64,000 bases of DNA from Salinimicrobium sp049680855 (GTDB lineage Bacteria > Bacteroidota > Bacteroidia > Flavobacteriales > Flavobacteriaceae), in contig NZ_JBMPGS010000001.1 in assembly GCF_049680855.1 (NCBI RefSeq), positions 1,054,001 to 1,118,000 of the forward strand, read 5' to 3'. A program made the translations under genes and the position numbers. The notes beneath the pieces are model-generated. The model was not told the origin of the DNA and did no database searches. It was given only the letters and a program-made list of their open reading frames with translations. Positions 41,996 to 50,366 of the stretch are shown in pieces. Within the stretch, counting starts at the first letter, position 1. Every line of letters begins with the position of its first letter.

Positions 41996-43031
41996 CGTGG
42001 GAAGTACATTAATAAATCAAGTGCTGGCGGCAAGGGAGAACCTGCAGCTGGAGCAGGATTTGCAGGTGAACATTCCAGTAATTGCGAATTCCACAACTGC
42101 TTTTTTTGATCAGCAAACGGTGACTCCTTCCTGGGGAACAGATTTTCAGGCTTTTGGATTTCCGTATAAGCTGGAGGAGATCATTCACTTGGTAAAGGAG
42201 CAGGGTTATGAAAATCCTGTAGCCATAGACGCGACTGCCAGCGAAACTTTCGTTGATCATTATAAGCTCTTAATTGAAGAAGGTTTCCATATCATTGCGG
42301 CAAATAAAGTTGCGAACACACTTTCTTCGGAATTTTACGAGGACCTGCGGAAAGCGCTCAAAAAGCACAAAAAATTCTTCTTTTATGAAACCAATGTAGG
42401 CGCAGGCCTTCCAATAATCCAGACGTTGCAGGGATTACACCAAGCAGGCGAGAAGATCACCCGCGTGCGAGGCGTGTTTTCAGGTTCCCTGAGTTATATT
42501 TTCAACACCTTTTCTGAAGGAAGCAAAAATTTTTCAGAAATCTTGACGGAAGCGGAAGAAAAAGGTTTTACAGAGCCAGATCCACGCGTAGATCTTTCGG
42601 GTAAAGATGTGGGCAGGAAGCTGTTGATCCTGGCGAGAGAACTAAAGCTGAAAAAAGAGCTTTCCGAGATCAAAATTGAAGATCTGGTGCCAAAACATTT
42701 GAACGGAAAAAGCTCGGTGAAAGATTTCCAGAGCAAAAAGCAGGATCTTGATAAGGATTTCAGCAGAATCAAGTCTGAATTAAAGGAAGATGAGGTGCTA
42801 AGACATGTGGGGGAACTGGAAATAGCCAGTGGAAAGCTCGAGGTGAAGCTCGTAAAAGAGAGTAAAAAATCCCCTTTTGGAAGCCTCAGGAACGCCGATT
42901 CTTCGTTTGAAATTTATACCGAATCCTATGGCGACCAGCCACTGGTGATCCAGGGTGCCGGCGCAGGAGCAGCGGTTACGGCCAGAGGAGTGGTGGCAGA
43001 TGTGCTAAGGTTATCGGAAAGGTTGAATTAG
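41958..43031 (+). CDS. Homoserine dehydrogenase
   Basis: The protein has 357 residues. The N-terminal Rossmann motif is INIVLFGTGNVGSTLINQVL, followed by the substrate/catalytic part IIAANKVANTLSSEFYEDLR, YETNVGAGLPIIQTLQGLHQ and GVFSGSLSYIFNTFSEGSKN with KDVGRKLLILARE. There is no aspartokinase domain and no ACT domain, so it is a monofunctional enzyme. It makes homoserine from aspartate semialdehyde. A second, ThrA-fused copy may exist elsewhere, so this one may be dedicated to methionine (inference from the operon). It overlaps metX by 38 nt. I leave the symbol open. Confidence 0.95.
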   Translation: MKKINIVLFGTGNVGSTLINQVLAARENLQLEQDLQVNIPVIANSTTAFFDQQTVTPSWGTDFQAFGFPYKLEEIIHLVKEQGYENPVAIDATASETFVDHYKLLIEEGFHIIAANKVANTLSSEFYEDLRKALKKHKKFFFYETNVGAGLPIIQTLQGLHQAGEKITRVRGVFSGSLSYIFNTFSEGSKNFSEILTEAEEKGFTEPDPRVDLSGKDVGRKLLILARELKLKKELSEIKIEDLVPKHLNGKSSVKDFQSKKQDLDKDFSRIKSELKEDEVLRHVGELEIASGKLEVKLVKESKKSPFGSLRNADSSFEIYTESYGDQPLVIQGAGAGAAVTARGVVADVLRLSERLN

Positions 43032-43058
43032 AATCCTAATCGAACTAAAAGCAAAAAT

Positions 43059-44219
43059 ATGCACATTGAAACTGAAGCGATAAGGACCCAGATGGAAAGA
43101 ACGCAGTACTCTGAGCACTCAGCGCCGGTGTACCTCACTTCCAGTTATGTTTTTGAAGACGCCGAAGAGATGCGGGCTTCTTTTTCTGAAGAAAAGGAAA
43201 GGAATATTTACAGCAGGTTTTCCAATCCCAACACTTCAGAATTTGTTGAGAAAGTAGCCAAAATGGAAGGCGCAGAAGCCGGCTATGCTTTTGCTACGGG
43301 AATGTCTGCGGTGTTTTCCACGCTTGCGGCGCTCTTGAACAGCGGAGATCATATAGTTTCAGCCAGATCTGTTTTTGGTTCTACACATAGCTTGCTGACA
43401 AAATATTTTCCTAAGTGGAACATCACGCACAGCTATTTTAATGTAAATGAACCTGAAAGAATAGAAGACTTCATTAAACCTGAAACTAAAGTCATTTTTG
43501 CTGAAAGTCCGACGAACCCGGGCGTGGACATTTTGGATCTGGAGCGGCTGGGAAAAATAGCGAAAAAGCATAAGCTTCTGCTCATAATTGATAATTGTTT
43601 TGCGACGCCTTATCTGCAGAATCCCATCAAATATGGCGCAGATCTCGTTATTCATTCCGCCACGAAATTAATTGACGGGCAGGGCCGGGTTTTGGGCGGA
43701 GTCACAGTGGGAAGTTCAGAATTGATCAGGGAGATTTACTTTTTTTCAAGAAATACAGGGCCTGCCTTATCGCCTTTCAACGCCTGGATCTTGTCAAAGA
43801 GTCTGGAAACCCTTCCGGTAAGGCTGGAAAAACATTGTGAAAATGCTCTAAAAGTGGCAGAATTTCTTGAGAATTCAGAAAAAGCAAAGCAGGTGAAATA
43901 TCCTTTTTTGAAGTCGCATCCGCAGTATGAGATCGCAAAGAAACAGATGAAGTTAGGTGGAAATGTGGTTTCCTTTGAAATAAAAGGAGGACTGGAAGCT
44001 GGCAGAAAATTTATTGATAAGGTGCAGCTGTGTTCAAGATCGGCTAACCTGGGAGATACCCGCACGATCGTTACGCATCCTGCTTCTACGACCCACAGCA
44101 AATTAAAAGAAGAGGAACAGCTGGAAGCCGGAATTACGCCGGGACTTATAAGAGTTTCAGTAGGACTCGAGCATGTAGAAGATATTATTAACGACCTGGA
44201 ACAGGCCTTAAAAGTTTGA
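43059..44219 (+). CDS. Trans-sulfuration PLP enzyme, MetZ/MetB-like
   Basis: The protein has 386 residues. Motifs: SAPVYLTSSYVFEDAEEMRA, YSRFSNPNTSEFVEKVAKME, and the PLP lysine near residue 202 in VIHSATKLIDGQGRVLGG. STTHSKLKEEEQLEAGITPG is the substrate-side signature. The DGQGR segment is typical of O-succinyl(acetyl)homoserine sulfhydrylase MetZ, but cystathionine gamma-synthase cannot be excluded. It is the second sulfhydrylase-like gene of the operon besides MetY, so sulfide incorporation may be redundant. It starts 27 nt after the homoserine dehydrogenase gene. Confidence 0.9.
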   Translation: MHIETEAIRTQMERTQYSEHSAPVYLTSSYVFEDAEEMRASFSEEKERNIYSRFSNPNTSEFVEKVAKMEGAEAGYAFATGMSAVFSTLAALLNSGDHIVSARSVFGSTHSLLTKYFPKWNITHSYFNVNEPERIEDFIKPETKVIFAESPTNPGVDILDLERLGKIAKKHKLLLIIDNCFATPYLQNPIKYGADLVIHSATKLIDGQGRVLGGVTVGSSELIREIYFFSRNTGPALSPFNAWILSKSLETLPVRLEKHCENALKVAEFLENSEKAKQVKYPFLKSHPQYEIAKKQMKLGGNVVSFEIKGGLEAGRKFIDKVQLCSRSANLGDTRTIVTHPASTTHSKLKEEEQLEAGITPGLIRVSVGLEHVEDIINDLEQALKV

Positions 44220-44246
44220 TCTATGGAACTCGCTGTAGAATACCTT

Positions 44247-44274
44247 CCAAAAATGGCTTTTTTAGATCATTTTC
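44247..44274 (+). promoter_or_regulatory. Palindromic promoter-associated motif (degenerate)
   Basis: CCAAAAATGGCTTTTTTAG followed by ATCATTTTC, 40-70 nt before the Rrf2 start. It suggests a separate promoter for the regulator at the end of the met operon. Confidence 0.35.
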
Positions 44275-44315
44275 TGAACGAATCGCAAAAGAGATTTATT
44301 AATTATCTTCGCCTC

Positions 44316-44738
44316 ATGCTTTCGAAGAAAACCAAATACGGAATCAAGGCGCTGACTTATATTGCGAAGAAATCGGAAAGAAAACCGGTGCAGACAGCTG
44401 AAATAGCTAAAAGCGAGAACATTTCACAGAAGTTCCTGGAAAGCATCTTGTTAAGCTTACGAAAATCTGGTTACCTGGGATCTAAAAAGGGCAAAGGCGG
44501 CGGATATTATTTGATCAAGGAACCGAAGGAGATTCAAATGACCAATGTGATCCGCGTGCTGGAAGGACCCATTGCAATGCTTCCTTGCGTAAGCTTAAAC
44601 TACTACGAAAAATGCGAAGACTGCCCAGACGAAGAAACCTGTTCTGTACATGCATTAATGATCCAGGTAAGGGACAGCACATTGAAGGTGCTGGGCAATA
44701 ATACTTTAGCAGATATTTCCTCAAAAAAGGAATTTTAA
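44316..44738 (+). CDS. Rrf2-family transcriptional regulator
   Basis: The protein has 140 residues from ATG 44316, the typical MLSKKTKYGIKALTYIAKKS start; the longer frame from 44223 covers a promoter motif. The winged-helix DNA-binding part includes VQTAEIAKSENISQKFLESI and LGSKKGKGGGYYLIKEP. The C-terminal part has four cysteines between about residues 91 and 109 (CVSLNYYEKCEDCPDEETC), suited to bind an Fe-S cluster or respond to sulfur status. Its position between the methionine and sulfate-assimilation genes makes it the probable regulator of the latter, in the role CymR/IscR-like proteins take elsewhere. A palindromic operator candidate lies 77 nt downstream. Confidence 0.93.
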   Translation: MLSKKTKYGIKALTYIAKKSERKPVQTAEIAKSENISQKFLESILLSLRKSGYLGSKKGKGGGYYLIKEPKEIQMTNVIRVLEGPIAMLPCVSLNYYEKCEDCPDEETCSVHALMIQVRDSTLKVLGNNTLADISSKKEF

Positions 44739-44814
44739 GAAAATAAGAACCTAAAAATATCTTCTTAATAACAATTTATGTGAAAATGAAGATTACTTTT
44801 GTTTTAAAACCTAG

Positions 44815-44830
44815 TTACCCGATAGGGTAA
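44815..44830. promoter_or_regulatory. Candidate Rrf2 operator
   Basis: TTACCCGATAGGGTAA is a perfect inverted repeat (TTACCC-GATA-GGGTAA) 16 nt before the ATG of the sulfate-assimilation unit and directly downstream of the regulator gene. A TTTTG at 44797-44801 could be the -33 element, so a bound dimer would cover the promoter. Confidence 0.55.
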
Positions 44831-44845
44831 TAGAATTAAAGAGAG

Positions 44846-45097
44846 ATGATAATTGACCAGGCAAAAGCAAAGAACAACTATGAAAAGGACAGAGTTTCAG
44901 AAAATCCATTGCGAAGTATTTTGAAAACAATAAGCTGGCGAATTGTTGGCACCCTCGATACCATTGGGATTTCCTGGCTGCTAACGGGAGAAGTAGAGAC
45001 CGCTTTGGCAATTGGCTCTGTAGAACTTGTGACAAAGATGATCCTGTATTTTGGACATGAACGATTGTGGAATAAAATAAAATTTGGGAGGAACTAA
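44846..45097 (+). CDS. DUF2061 membrane protein
   Basis: The protein has 83 residues. ILKTISWRIVGTLDTIGISW and LAIGSVELVTKMILYFGHER are the signature of DUF2061, a two-helix membrane family usually placed next to cysteine/sulfate genes in Bacteroidota. The C-terminal HERLWNKIKFGRN is basic and cytoplasmic. The function is unknown, perhaps sulfate uptake or sulfite handling by association. It is the first gene after the operator candidate and ends 1 nt before cysH, so it is translationally coupled to it. Confidence 0.93.
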   Translation: MIIDQAKAKNNYEKDRVSENPLRSILKTISWRIVGTLDTIGISWLLTGEVETALAIGSVELVTKMILYFGHERLWNKIKFGRN

Positions 45098-45098
45098 T

Positions 45099-45728
45099 AT
45101 GAAAAGGTACACAGAAGAAGAATTAAAAGTATTGAACAAACAGCTGCAGGGAATTCCTCCAGAAGAGATTATCCAGTGGCTTATTTATAAAAGCGAAAAC
45201 CCTGTGGTGACGACAAACTTCAGGCCGTATGAGGCTGCAATATTATATGCTTGTTCAAAAGTAGAACACGGTATAAAAGTGATTTGGTGCGATACAGGAT
45301 ACAATACTCCGCAGACCTATCGGCACGCAAAGGAGGTGATCGACAAGCTTGGTTTAAACGTGAAACTGTACGTTCCGAAGGAAACATCGGCTTTTAGAGA
45401 TGCTATGTTTGACGGGATTCCTCAGGTAGATGATCCCAGACATGAAGAATTCACGCGCCAGGTAAAGCTGGAGCCTTTCCAACGAGCAATGAAGCAGGAA
45501 AAGCCAGATGTATGGTTCACCAATTTGAGAAAGGGGCAAACGACTTTCAGGAACAGTATTGGCGTGCTAAGTTACAGCAAAGACGGAATCCTGAAAGTAA
45601 GTCCGTTCTACCACTGGAGCGATGAAAAGCTTGATGAGTATTTGAAAAAATATCACCTGCCAAACGAATTCAAATATTTTGATCCTACAAAGGTGCTGGC
45701 CAACAGGGAGTGCGGTCTTCACGCCTGA
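45099..45728 (+). CDS. cysH: Phosphoadenosine phosphosulfate (PAPS) reductase
   Basis: ATG 45099 (ribosome site GGGAGG) gives 209 residues. ENPVVTTNFRPYEAAILYAC is the PP-loop-like part, VIWCDTGYNTPQTYRHAKEV is typical, and the C-terminal redox motif is ECGLHA with the catalytic cysteine near the end. The two CC pairs that ligate a [4Fe-4S] cluster in APS reductases are absent (WFTNLRKGQTTFRNSIGVL in that region), so the PAPS type is favoured. It makes sulfite with thioredoxin. ATP sulfurylase genes (cysD/cysN), often next to it in this group, do not follow here. Confidence 0.93.
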   Translation: MKRYTEEELKVLNKQLQGIPPEEIIQWLIYKSENPVVTTNFRPYEAAILYACSKVEHGIKVIWCDTGYNTPQTYRHAKEVIDKLGLNVKLYVPKETSAFRDAMFDGIPQVDDPRHEEFTRQVKLEPFQRAMKQEKPDVWFTNLRKGQTTFRNSIGVLSYSKDGILKVSPFYHWSDEKLDEYLKKYHLPNEFKYFDPTKVLANRECGLHA

Positions 45729-45748
45729 AGATTTTATTAATTCCAGTT

Positions 45749-45773
45749 CAAAATGCCATTTTACAATAACATC
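45749..45773 (+). promoter_or_regulatory. Palindromic promoter-associated motif (degenerate)
   Basis: CAAAATGCCATTTTACAA followed by TAACATC, 40 nt before the sulfite reductase start. The gap cysH to sulfite reductase is only 85 nt and shows no remnant of cysDN. Confidence 0.4.
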
Positions 45774-45813
45774 CTTTTTGACCTAATTAGTTGGAGGGAC
45801 AAATCCAGAGAAT

Positions 45814-47907
45814 ATGCAAAGTTTTAGAACCGAAATTGAAAATCCTGTTGTTGAAAAAGACATCATAGATTTAGAGAAAAAGATCAGGTTGTTTCGTGAA
45901 GGAAAGGCCGATGAAGAGAAATTCAGGAGCTTACGCCTTGCCCGTGGCGTTTACGGCCAGCGGCAGGCGGGCGTGCAAATGGTTCGTATAAAAATGCCGT
46001 TTGGGAAAGTTACTTCGGAACAATTACACAGGATTGCAGATGTTTCCGATGAATATTCTCGCGGAAGGCTGCATATTACCACCCGTCAGGATATCCAGAT
46101 CCATTATGTGAGCCTTGACCGTACGCCCGAATTATGGGCGCAACTGGAACGGGATGATATTACGCTACGGGAAGCCTGTGGGAATACGGTGAGGAACATA
46201 ACCGCTTCTCCAACTGCCGGAATCGATCCAAAAGAACCTTTTGATGTGTCTCCTTATGCGCATGCTACTTTTCAGTTTTTTCTTCGGAACCCGATCTGCC
46301 AGGAAATGGGACGAAAATTCAAAATGTCCTTTTCATCTTCCGAAGAAGATACCGCTCTCAGTTACATCCACGACCTCGGATTTATTGCCAAACTGAAAGA
46401 CGGAAAACGCGGATTCAAGGTGATGCTGGGCGGCGGACTCGGTTCCCAGCCACGGCATGCCGATGAACTTTATGATTTTCTTCCTGCGGAAGAATTAATA
46501 CCGCTTATTGAAGGAGTGCTTCGGGTTTTTGATCGTTACGGTGAACGCGCAAAAAGACTAAAGGCAAGAATGAAATTTCTCATAAAAGATATTGGAAAAG
46601 AGGCTTTTATGGAGCTGGTAGAAGAGCAAAAAACTGCCATTTCAGGAAAGCAGCCTACGTTTGAAATAGAGAAATTTGAAGCTGCGCCGCCGCTTCAGGA
46701 GGTGGAAGTGCCTTCCGTAGAAATAGAAGACCAGAAGGAATATGAAACCTGGAGAAGTACAAACGTTCTTCCGCAGAAACAGGAAGGCTTATTTGCTGTG
46801 GGAATCCGGGTTCCGTTAGGAGATTTTTACACCGGCGGAGCAAGAAAATTGGCCGATTTGGTAAAAAAATACGCCGGAAACGAGATAAGGCTTACGCTTA
46901 GGCAGGATATCCTTATCCGTCACGTGAGGGAAGAATTTTTGCCATTCTTCTATTCAGAATTGAAAAAGCTTGGTTATGCCGAAGCCGGCTATGACAAAAC
47001 AGTTGACATCACCGCATGTCCCGGCACCGATACCTGTAATCTCGGTATCGCCAGCAGTACGGGAATTGCCGATGTGCTGGAGGATGTATTAAAAGAAGAA
47101 TATCCGCAATTTATATATGGTCGTGACATCACGATCAAGATCAGCGGATGTATGAATGCCTGCGGACAGCATAATATGGCTGAGATCGGTTTTCAGGGAA
47201 TGTCAATTAAAGTCGGGAAGACGGTGGCTCCGGCCCTGCAGGTGCTGCTTGGCGGCGGAACGCTGGGTGACGGGAACGGCCGGTTTGCAGATAAGGTGGT
47301 GAAAGTTCCAAGCAAACGCGGTCCTGAAGCATTAAGGCTGTTGTTGAACGATTTTGAAGCAAATTCTGAAGCAGAAGAAAAATATGCTGAATACTATGAT
47401 CGCCAGGGCAAAACTTATTTCTATGATTTGCTGAAGGATCTTGCTGATACTTCCAATCTCACTGAGAATGATTTTGTGGACTGGGGACACGAAAAGCCAT
47501 ACATAAAAGCCGTGGGGGTGGGCGAATGTGCCGGCGTGGTAATAGATCTTATTGCAACGCTGCTTTTTGAAAGTGAGGAGAAAATAGATAATGCCAAAAG
47601 CGCGCTGGAGCGAAAAGACTGGGCAGATAGTATTTACCATTCTTACACATCCATAGTGAATTCTGCTAAAGCGCTTTTACTGGCAGACGATATCTCCACG
47701 AATACACAGGCGGGGATCATCGCGCAATTTGATGAGCACTTTGTTGATACAGGAAAGATTGAACTATCCACTTCTTTTAAAGAATTTGCTTATCAGTTGA
47801 ATGAAAATGAGCCGAAAGAGGCCTTTGCAATAAAATATCTTGAAGACGCGCATTTGTTTCTGAAAAGAGTTGATGCATATAGAACGAAGGAGGTACAGCA
47901 TGTTTAA
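45814..47907 (+). CDS. Siroheme nitrite/sulfite reductase with C-terminal HEPN-like extension
   Basis: The protein has 697 residues, about 130-150 longer than usual hemoprotein subunits. Two ferredoxin-like/sirohaem half-domains: GVYGQRQAGVQMVRIKMPFG, HITTRQDIQIHYV, then IRLTLRQDILIRHV. The Fe4S4-siroheme cysteines are ACPGTDTCNLGIA (about residues 403 and 409) and GCMNACGQH (about 446 and 450). From about residue 565 the chain continues into a helical segment (GECAGVVIDLIATLLFESEE ... DSIYHSYTSIVNSAKALLLA) with a HEPN-like pattern. It reduces sulfite to sulfide, with electrons likely from the reductase at 49278. The siroheme genes follow immediately. Confidence 0.92.
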   Translation: MQSFRTEIENPVVEKDIIDLEKKIRLFREGKADEEKFRSLRLARGVYGQRQAGVQMVRIKMPFGKVTSEQLHRIADVSDEYSRGRLHITTRQDIQIHYVSLDRTPELWAQLERDDITLREACGNTVRNITASPTAGIDPKEPFDVSPYAHATFQFFLRNPICQEMGRKFKMSFSSSEEDTALSYIHDLGFIAKLKDGKRGFKVMLGGGLGSQPRHADELYDFLPAEELIPLIEGVLRVFDRYGERAKRLKARMKFLIKDIGKEAFMELVEEQKTAISGKQPTFEIEKFEAAPPLQEVEVPSVEIEDQKEYETWRSTNVLPQKQEGLFAVGIRVPLGDFYTGGARKLADLVKKYAGNEIRLTLRQDILIRHVREEFLPFFYSELKKLGYAEAGYDKTVDITACPGTDTCNLGIASSTGIADVLEDVLKEEYPQFIYGRDITIKISGCMNACGQHNMAEIGFQGMSIKVGKTVAPALQVLLGGGTLGDGNGRFADKVVKVPSKRGPEALRLLLNDFEANSEAEEKYAEYYDRQGKTYFYDLLKDLADTSNLTENDFVDWGHEKPYIKAVGVGECAGVVIDLIATLLFESEEKIDNAKSALERKDWADSIYHSYTSIVNSAKALLLADDISTNTQAGIIAQFDEHFVDTGKIELSTSFKEFAYQLNENEPKEAFAIKYLEDAHLFLKRVDAYRTKEVQHV

Positions 47908-48685
47908 TTCACCAAAACTTACAGTTGTAGGTGCAGGGCCGGGAGATCCTGAATTGATCACCATTAAAGCCGTAAAGGCTTTAGAGTCCGCTCAGGTGGT
48001 GCTTTATGATGCGCTTATAAACCGCGAACTGCTGGATTATGCGCCACAGGCGGAGCATATCTTTGTTGGAAAACGCAAAGATAAACATCGTTATTCCCAG
48101 GAAGAAATTAACGAACTTATTGTGAAATATGCCTTGGAAAGAGGTCATGTAATAAGGCTTAAAGGTGGCGATCCTTTTGTCTTCGGAAGAGGTTCAGAGG
48201 AGATTAATTACGCCAAAAGCAAAGGTCTCGATACAGCAGTAGTTTCAGGAATCACTTCATCTATCGCGGTTCCGGCTAATGTTGGAATTCCGCTAACGCA
48301 AAGGGGAACCTCAGAAAGTTTCTGGGTAATTACCGGCACCACAACTCAGCGTAAATTATCTGATGATGTTCGGCTGGCGGCACAATCTACCGCGACGGTT
48401 GTGATTTTGATGGGAACGGGCAAGCTGAATGAGATTGTTGAAATATTCAGCCATTTCGGAAAAGAAGATATACCCGTGGGAGTAATTCAGAATGGAACTA
48501 CGATAAATGAAAAATCGGGCTTCGGAACTATAAAAACTATTGAAAAAGTAGTGGCTGAAAAACAATTAACCGCACCGGCAATTATCGTGATTGGCGAGGT
48601 GGTAAAGGAAAGAAATGAATTAAAGGCAGTTATGGGAAATGCGATTGAAGAAACAAAATTGATAAATTCCCCCATCGGGGGCTAG
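47900..48685 (+). CDS. cobA: Uroporphyrinogen-III C-methyltransferase (SUMT)
   Basis: ATG 47900 overlaps the sulfite reductase end by 8 nt, with AGGAGG about 10 nt upstream. The 261 residues contain the SAM-binding LTVVGAGPGDPELITIKAVK, RLKGGDPFVFGRGSEEI and GIPLTQRGTSESFWVITG, all typical SUMT signatures. It makes precorrin-2 from uroporphyrinogen III, the first step to siroheme for the reductase upstream. The last residues (NSPIGG and the stop) are encoded by a G/C-rich palindromic repeat at 48667-48695, so the natural C-terminus has been altered by the repeat. Confidence 0.96.
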   Translation: MFNSPKLTVVGAGPGDPELITIKAVKALESAQVVLYDALINRELLDYAPQAEHIFVGKRKDKHRYSQEEINELIVKYALERGHVIRLKGGDPFVFGRGSEEINYAKSKGLDTAVVSGITSSIAVPANVGIPLTQRGTSESFWVITGTTTQRKLSDDVRLAAQSTATVVILMGTGKLNEIVEIFSHFGKEDIPVGVIQNGTTINEKSGFGTIKTIEKVVAEKQLTAPAIIVIGEVVKERNELKAVMGNAIEETKLINSPIGG

Positions 48686-48695
48686 GGGGCTATGG
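48667..48695. repeat. G/C-rich palindromic repeat spanning the cobA stop
   Basis: TTCCCCCATCGGGGG followed by CTAGGGGGCTATGG. Same family as the repeats at 52703, 53944 and 54341. It provides the cobA stop codon (TAG) and the ATG of the next gene. Confidence 0.75.
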
Positions 48696-49285
48696 AAGAA
48701 AGAAATGAACTATACCCCGTATTTCTGAAAGTCAGCAAGCTGAATATTCTGGTGGTTGGCGGCGGAAATGTGGGACATGAAAAACTGCATTTTCTTTTTA
48801 AATCCAGTCCGAATGCGAACGTGGAAATTGTAGCAAAATGGTTCCTTCCGGAAACGGAAGAGCTGGCAAAAAAGCACGGGACAAAATTATTTAAAGGCAG
48901 GTATAAGAGAAAATATCTCAAGAAAAAGCATTTTGTAATTGCCGCCACGAACGATGCAAAGCTGAACAAGCGGGTGCACCGCGATGCAAAAAAGCGCTTT
49001 CTATTGGCAAATATTGCCGATACACCAGAGCTCTGCGATTTCTACATGGGCGGAATTGTAAATAAAGGGCATGTGAAAATTGCCATTTCAACCAATGGAA
49101 AATCTCCCACAACGGCAAAAAGGCTGCGCCAGTTTTTTGAAGAGGTGATCCCTGAAGATGTGAACCGAATGGTGCAGAATTTAAATGAATACCGCAAATC
49201 CATCAAAGGCGATTTTGAAGCCAAAGTGGAACAAATGAATAGTATAACCGAATCCTTAACAGTAAAGAAAGAGCAAAATGATTAA
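48692..49285 (+). CDS. Precorrin-2 dehydrogenase / sirohydrochlorin ferrochelatase (Met8p-like)
   Basis: The protein has 197 residues. N-terminal NAD-binding LNILVVGGGNVGHEKLHFLF, then VIAATNDAKLNKRVHRDAKK and LCDFYMGGIVNKGHVKIAIS with TNGKSPTTAKRLRQFFEEVI match the CysG N-terminal/Met8p family. It completes siroheme synthesis from precorrin-2 by oxidation and iron insertion. No methyltransferase domain is fused, as that function is given by cobA upstream. The start ATG lies within the repeat unit and the gene overlaps the next by 8 nt. Confidence 0.93.
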   Translation: MEERNELYPVFLKVSKLNILVVGGGNVGHEKLHFLFKSSPNANVEIVAKWFLPETEELAKKHGTKLFKGRYKRKYLKKKHFVIAATNDAKLNKRVHRDAKKRFLLANIADTPELCDFYMGGIVNKGHVKIAISTNGKSPTTAKRLRQFFEEVIPEDVNRMVQNLNEYRKSIKGDFEAKVEQMNSITESLTVKKEQND

Positions 49286-50342
49286 AACAGATATCCTGAT
49301 AATAGGAGCAGGACCCACCGGATTGTTTACCGTTTTTGAAGCGGGATTGTTAAAGTTAAAAACACATTTAATAGATGCTTTGCCACAGCCGGGAGGCCAA
49401 TGTTCAGAGATTTATCCTAAAAAACCCATTTATGATATTCCGGCGTTTCCGGAAATTCTTGCGGGAGATCTGGTGGGCAATCTAATGGAGCAGATTAAGC
49501 CGTTTGAACCCGGATTCACCTTAGGGGAACGTGCCGAAACTCTGGAAAAGCTGGAAGACGGAACTTTCAATGTCACTACTAATAAAGGCACGCGACATCA
49601 CGCTCCCGTGGTGGCAATTGCGGGAGGTTTAGGATCTTTTGAGCCACGAAAACCGCCTATTAAAAATATTGGGGATTATGAGGACAAAGGTGTTTCATAT
49701 TTTATTAAAGATCCTGAAGTGTACCGTGACAAAAGAGTGGTGATCGCAGGAGGAGGAGATTCTGCCTTAGACTGGGCGATTTATCTGGCCGATGTTGCTG
49801 CGGAAGTGGCCCTGGTACACAGAAGAAATGAGTTTCGTGGAGCGCTGGATTCCGTAGAAAGGGTTTCTGAACTGGCCAAACTTGGGAAAATCGAAATCAT
49901 CACCAATGCTGAAGTTGTAGGTCTGCGGGGAGAAGATAAACTGGAACAGGTGGTAATCCGTCATAAAGACGAAGCCAGGGGCGAAGAGTTTAAAGAAGTA
50001 GATGATTTTATCCCACTTTTCGGACTCTCACCGAAGCTCGGGCCGATTGGCAGCTGGGGATTGGAAATTGAGAAAAATGCTATTAAAGTAGATAATTCTT
50101 ACGATTACCAGACAAATATTCCCGGTGTTTATGCCATTGGTGACGTGAATACTTATAGAGGGAAACTAAAATTGATCCTTTCAGGATTTCATGAAGCAGC
50201 CATTATGTGCCAGAGTGCTTACCAGAGAATTTTTCCTGATAAGAAGTATGTTCTTAAGTATACCACTGTTGGCGGTGTGGAAGGATTTGACGGTAGCAAA
50301 AAAGAAGCAAAGCGGGAAGTGGTACAAAGCATAGAAGTTTAA
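49278..50342 (+). CDS. Thioredoxin-reductase-like ferredoxin-NADP reductase
   Basis: The protein has 354 residues. FAD motif ILIIGAGPTGLFTVFEAGLL, NADP motif VVIAGGGDSALDWAIYLAD, and a C-terminal GVYAIGDVNTYRGKLKLILS with the FHEAAIMCQSAYQRIFPDKK tail. The redox-active CxxC of true thioredoxin reductases is absent, so it belongs to the TrxR-like ferredoxin-NADP+ reductases. Its place at the end of the sulfite-reductase/siroheme unit suggests it provides the electrons for sulfite reduction through a ferredoxin (inference). It overlaps the upstream gene by 8 nt. Confidence 0.93.
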   Translation: MIKTDILIIGAGPTGLFTVFEAGLLKLKTHLIDALPQPGGQCSEIYPKKPIYDIPAFPEILAGDLVGNLMEQIKPFEPGFTLGERAETLEKLEDGTFNVTTNKGTRHHAPVVAIAGGLGSFEPRKPPIKNIGDYEDKGVSYFIKDPEVYRDKRVVIAGGGDSALDWAIYLADVAAEVALVHRRNEFRGALDSVERVSELAKLGKIEIITNAEVVGLRGEDKLEQVVIRHKDEARGEEFKEVDDFIPLFGLSPKLGPIGSWGLEIEKNAIKVDNSYDYQTNIPGVYAIGDVNTYRGKLKLILSGFHEAAIMCQSAYQRIFPDKKYVLKYTTVGGVEGFDGSKKEAKREVVQSIEV

Positions 50343-50366
50343 TTACACTAAGATTCTTTTACGTTT

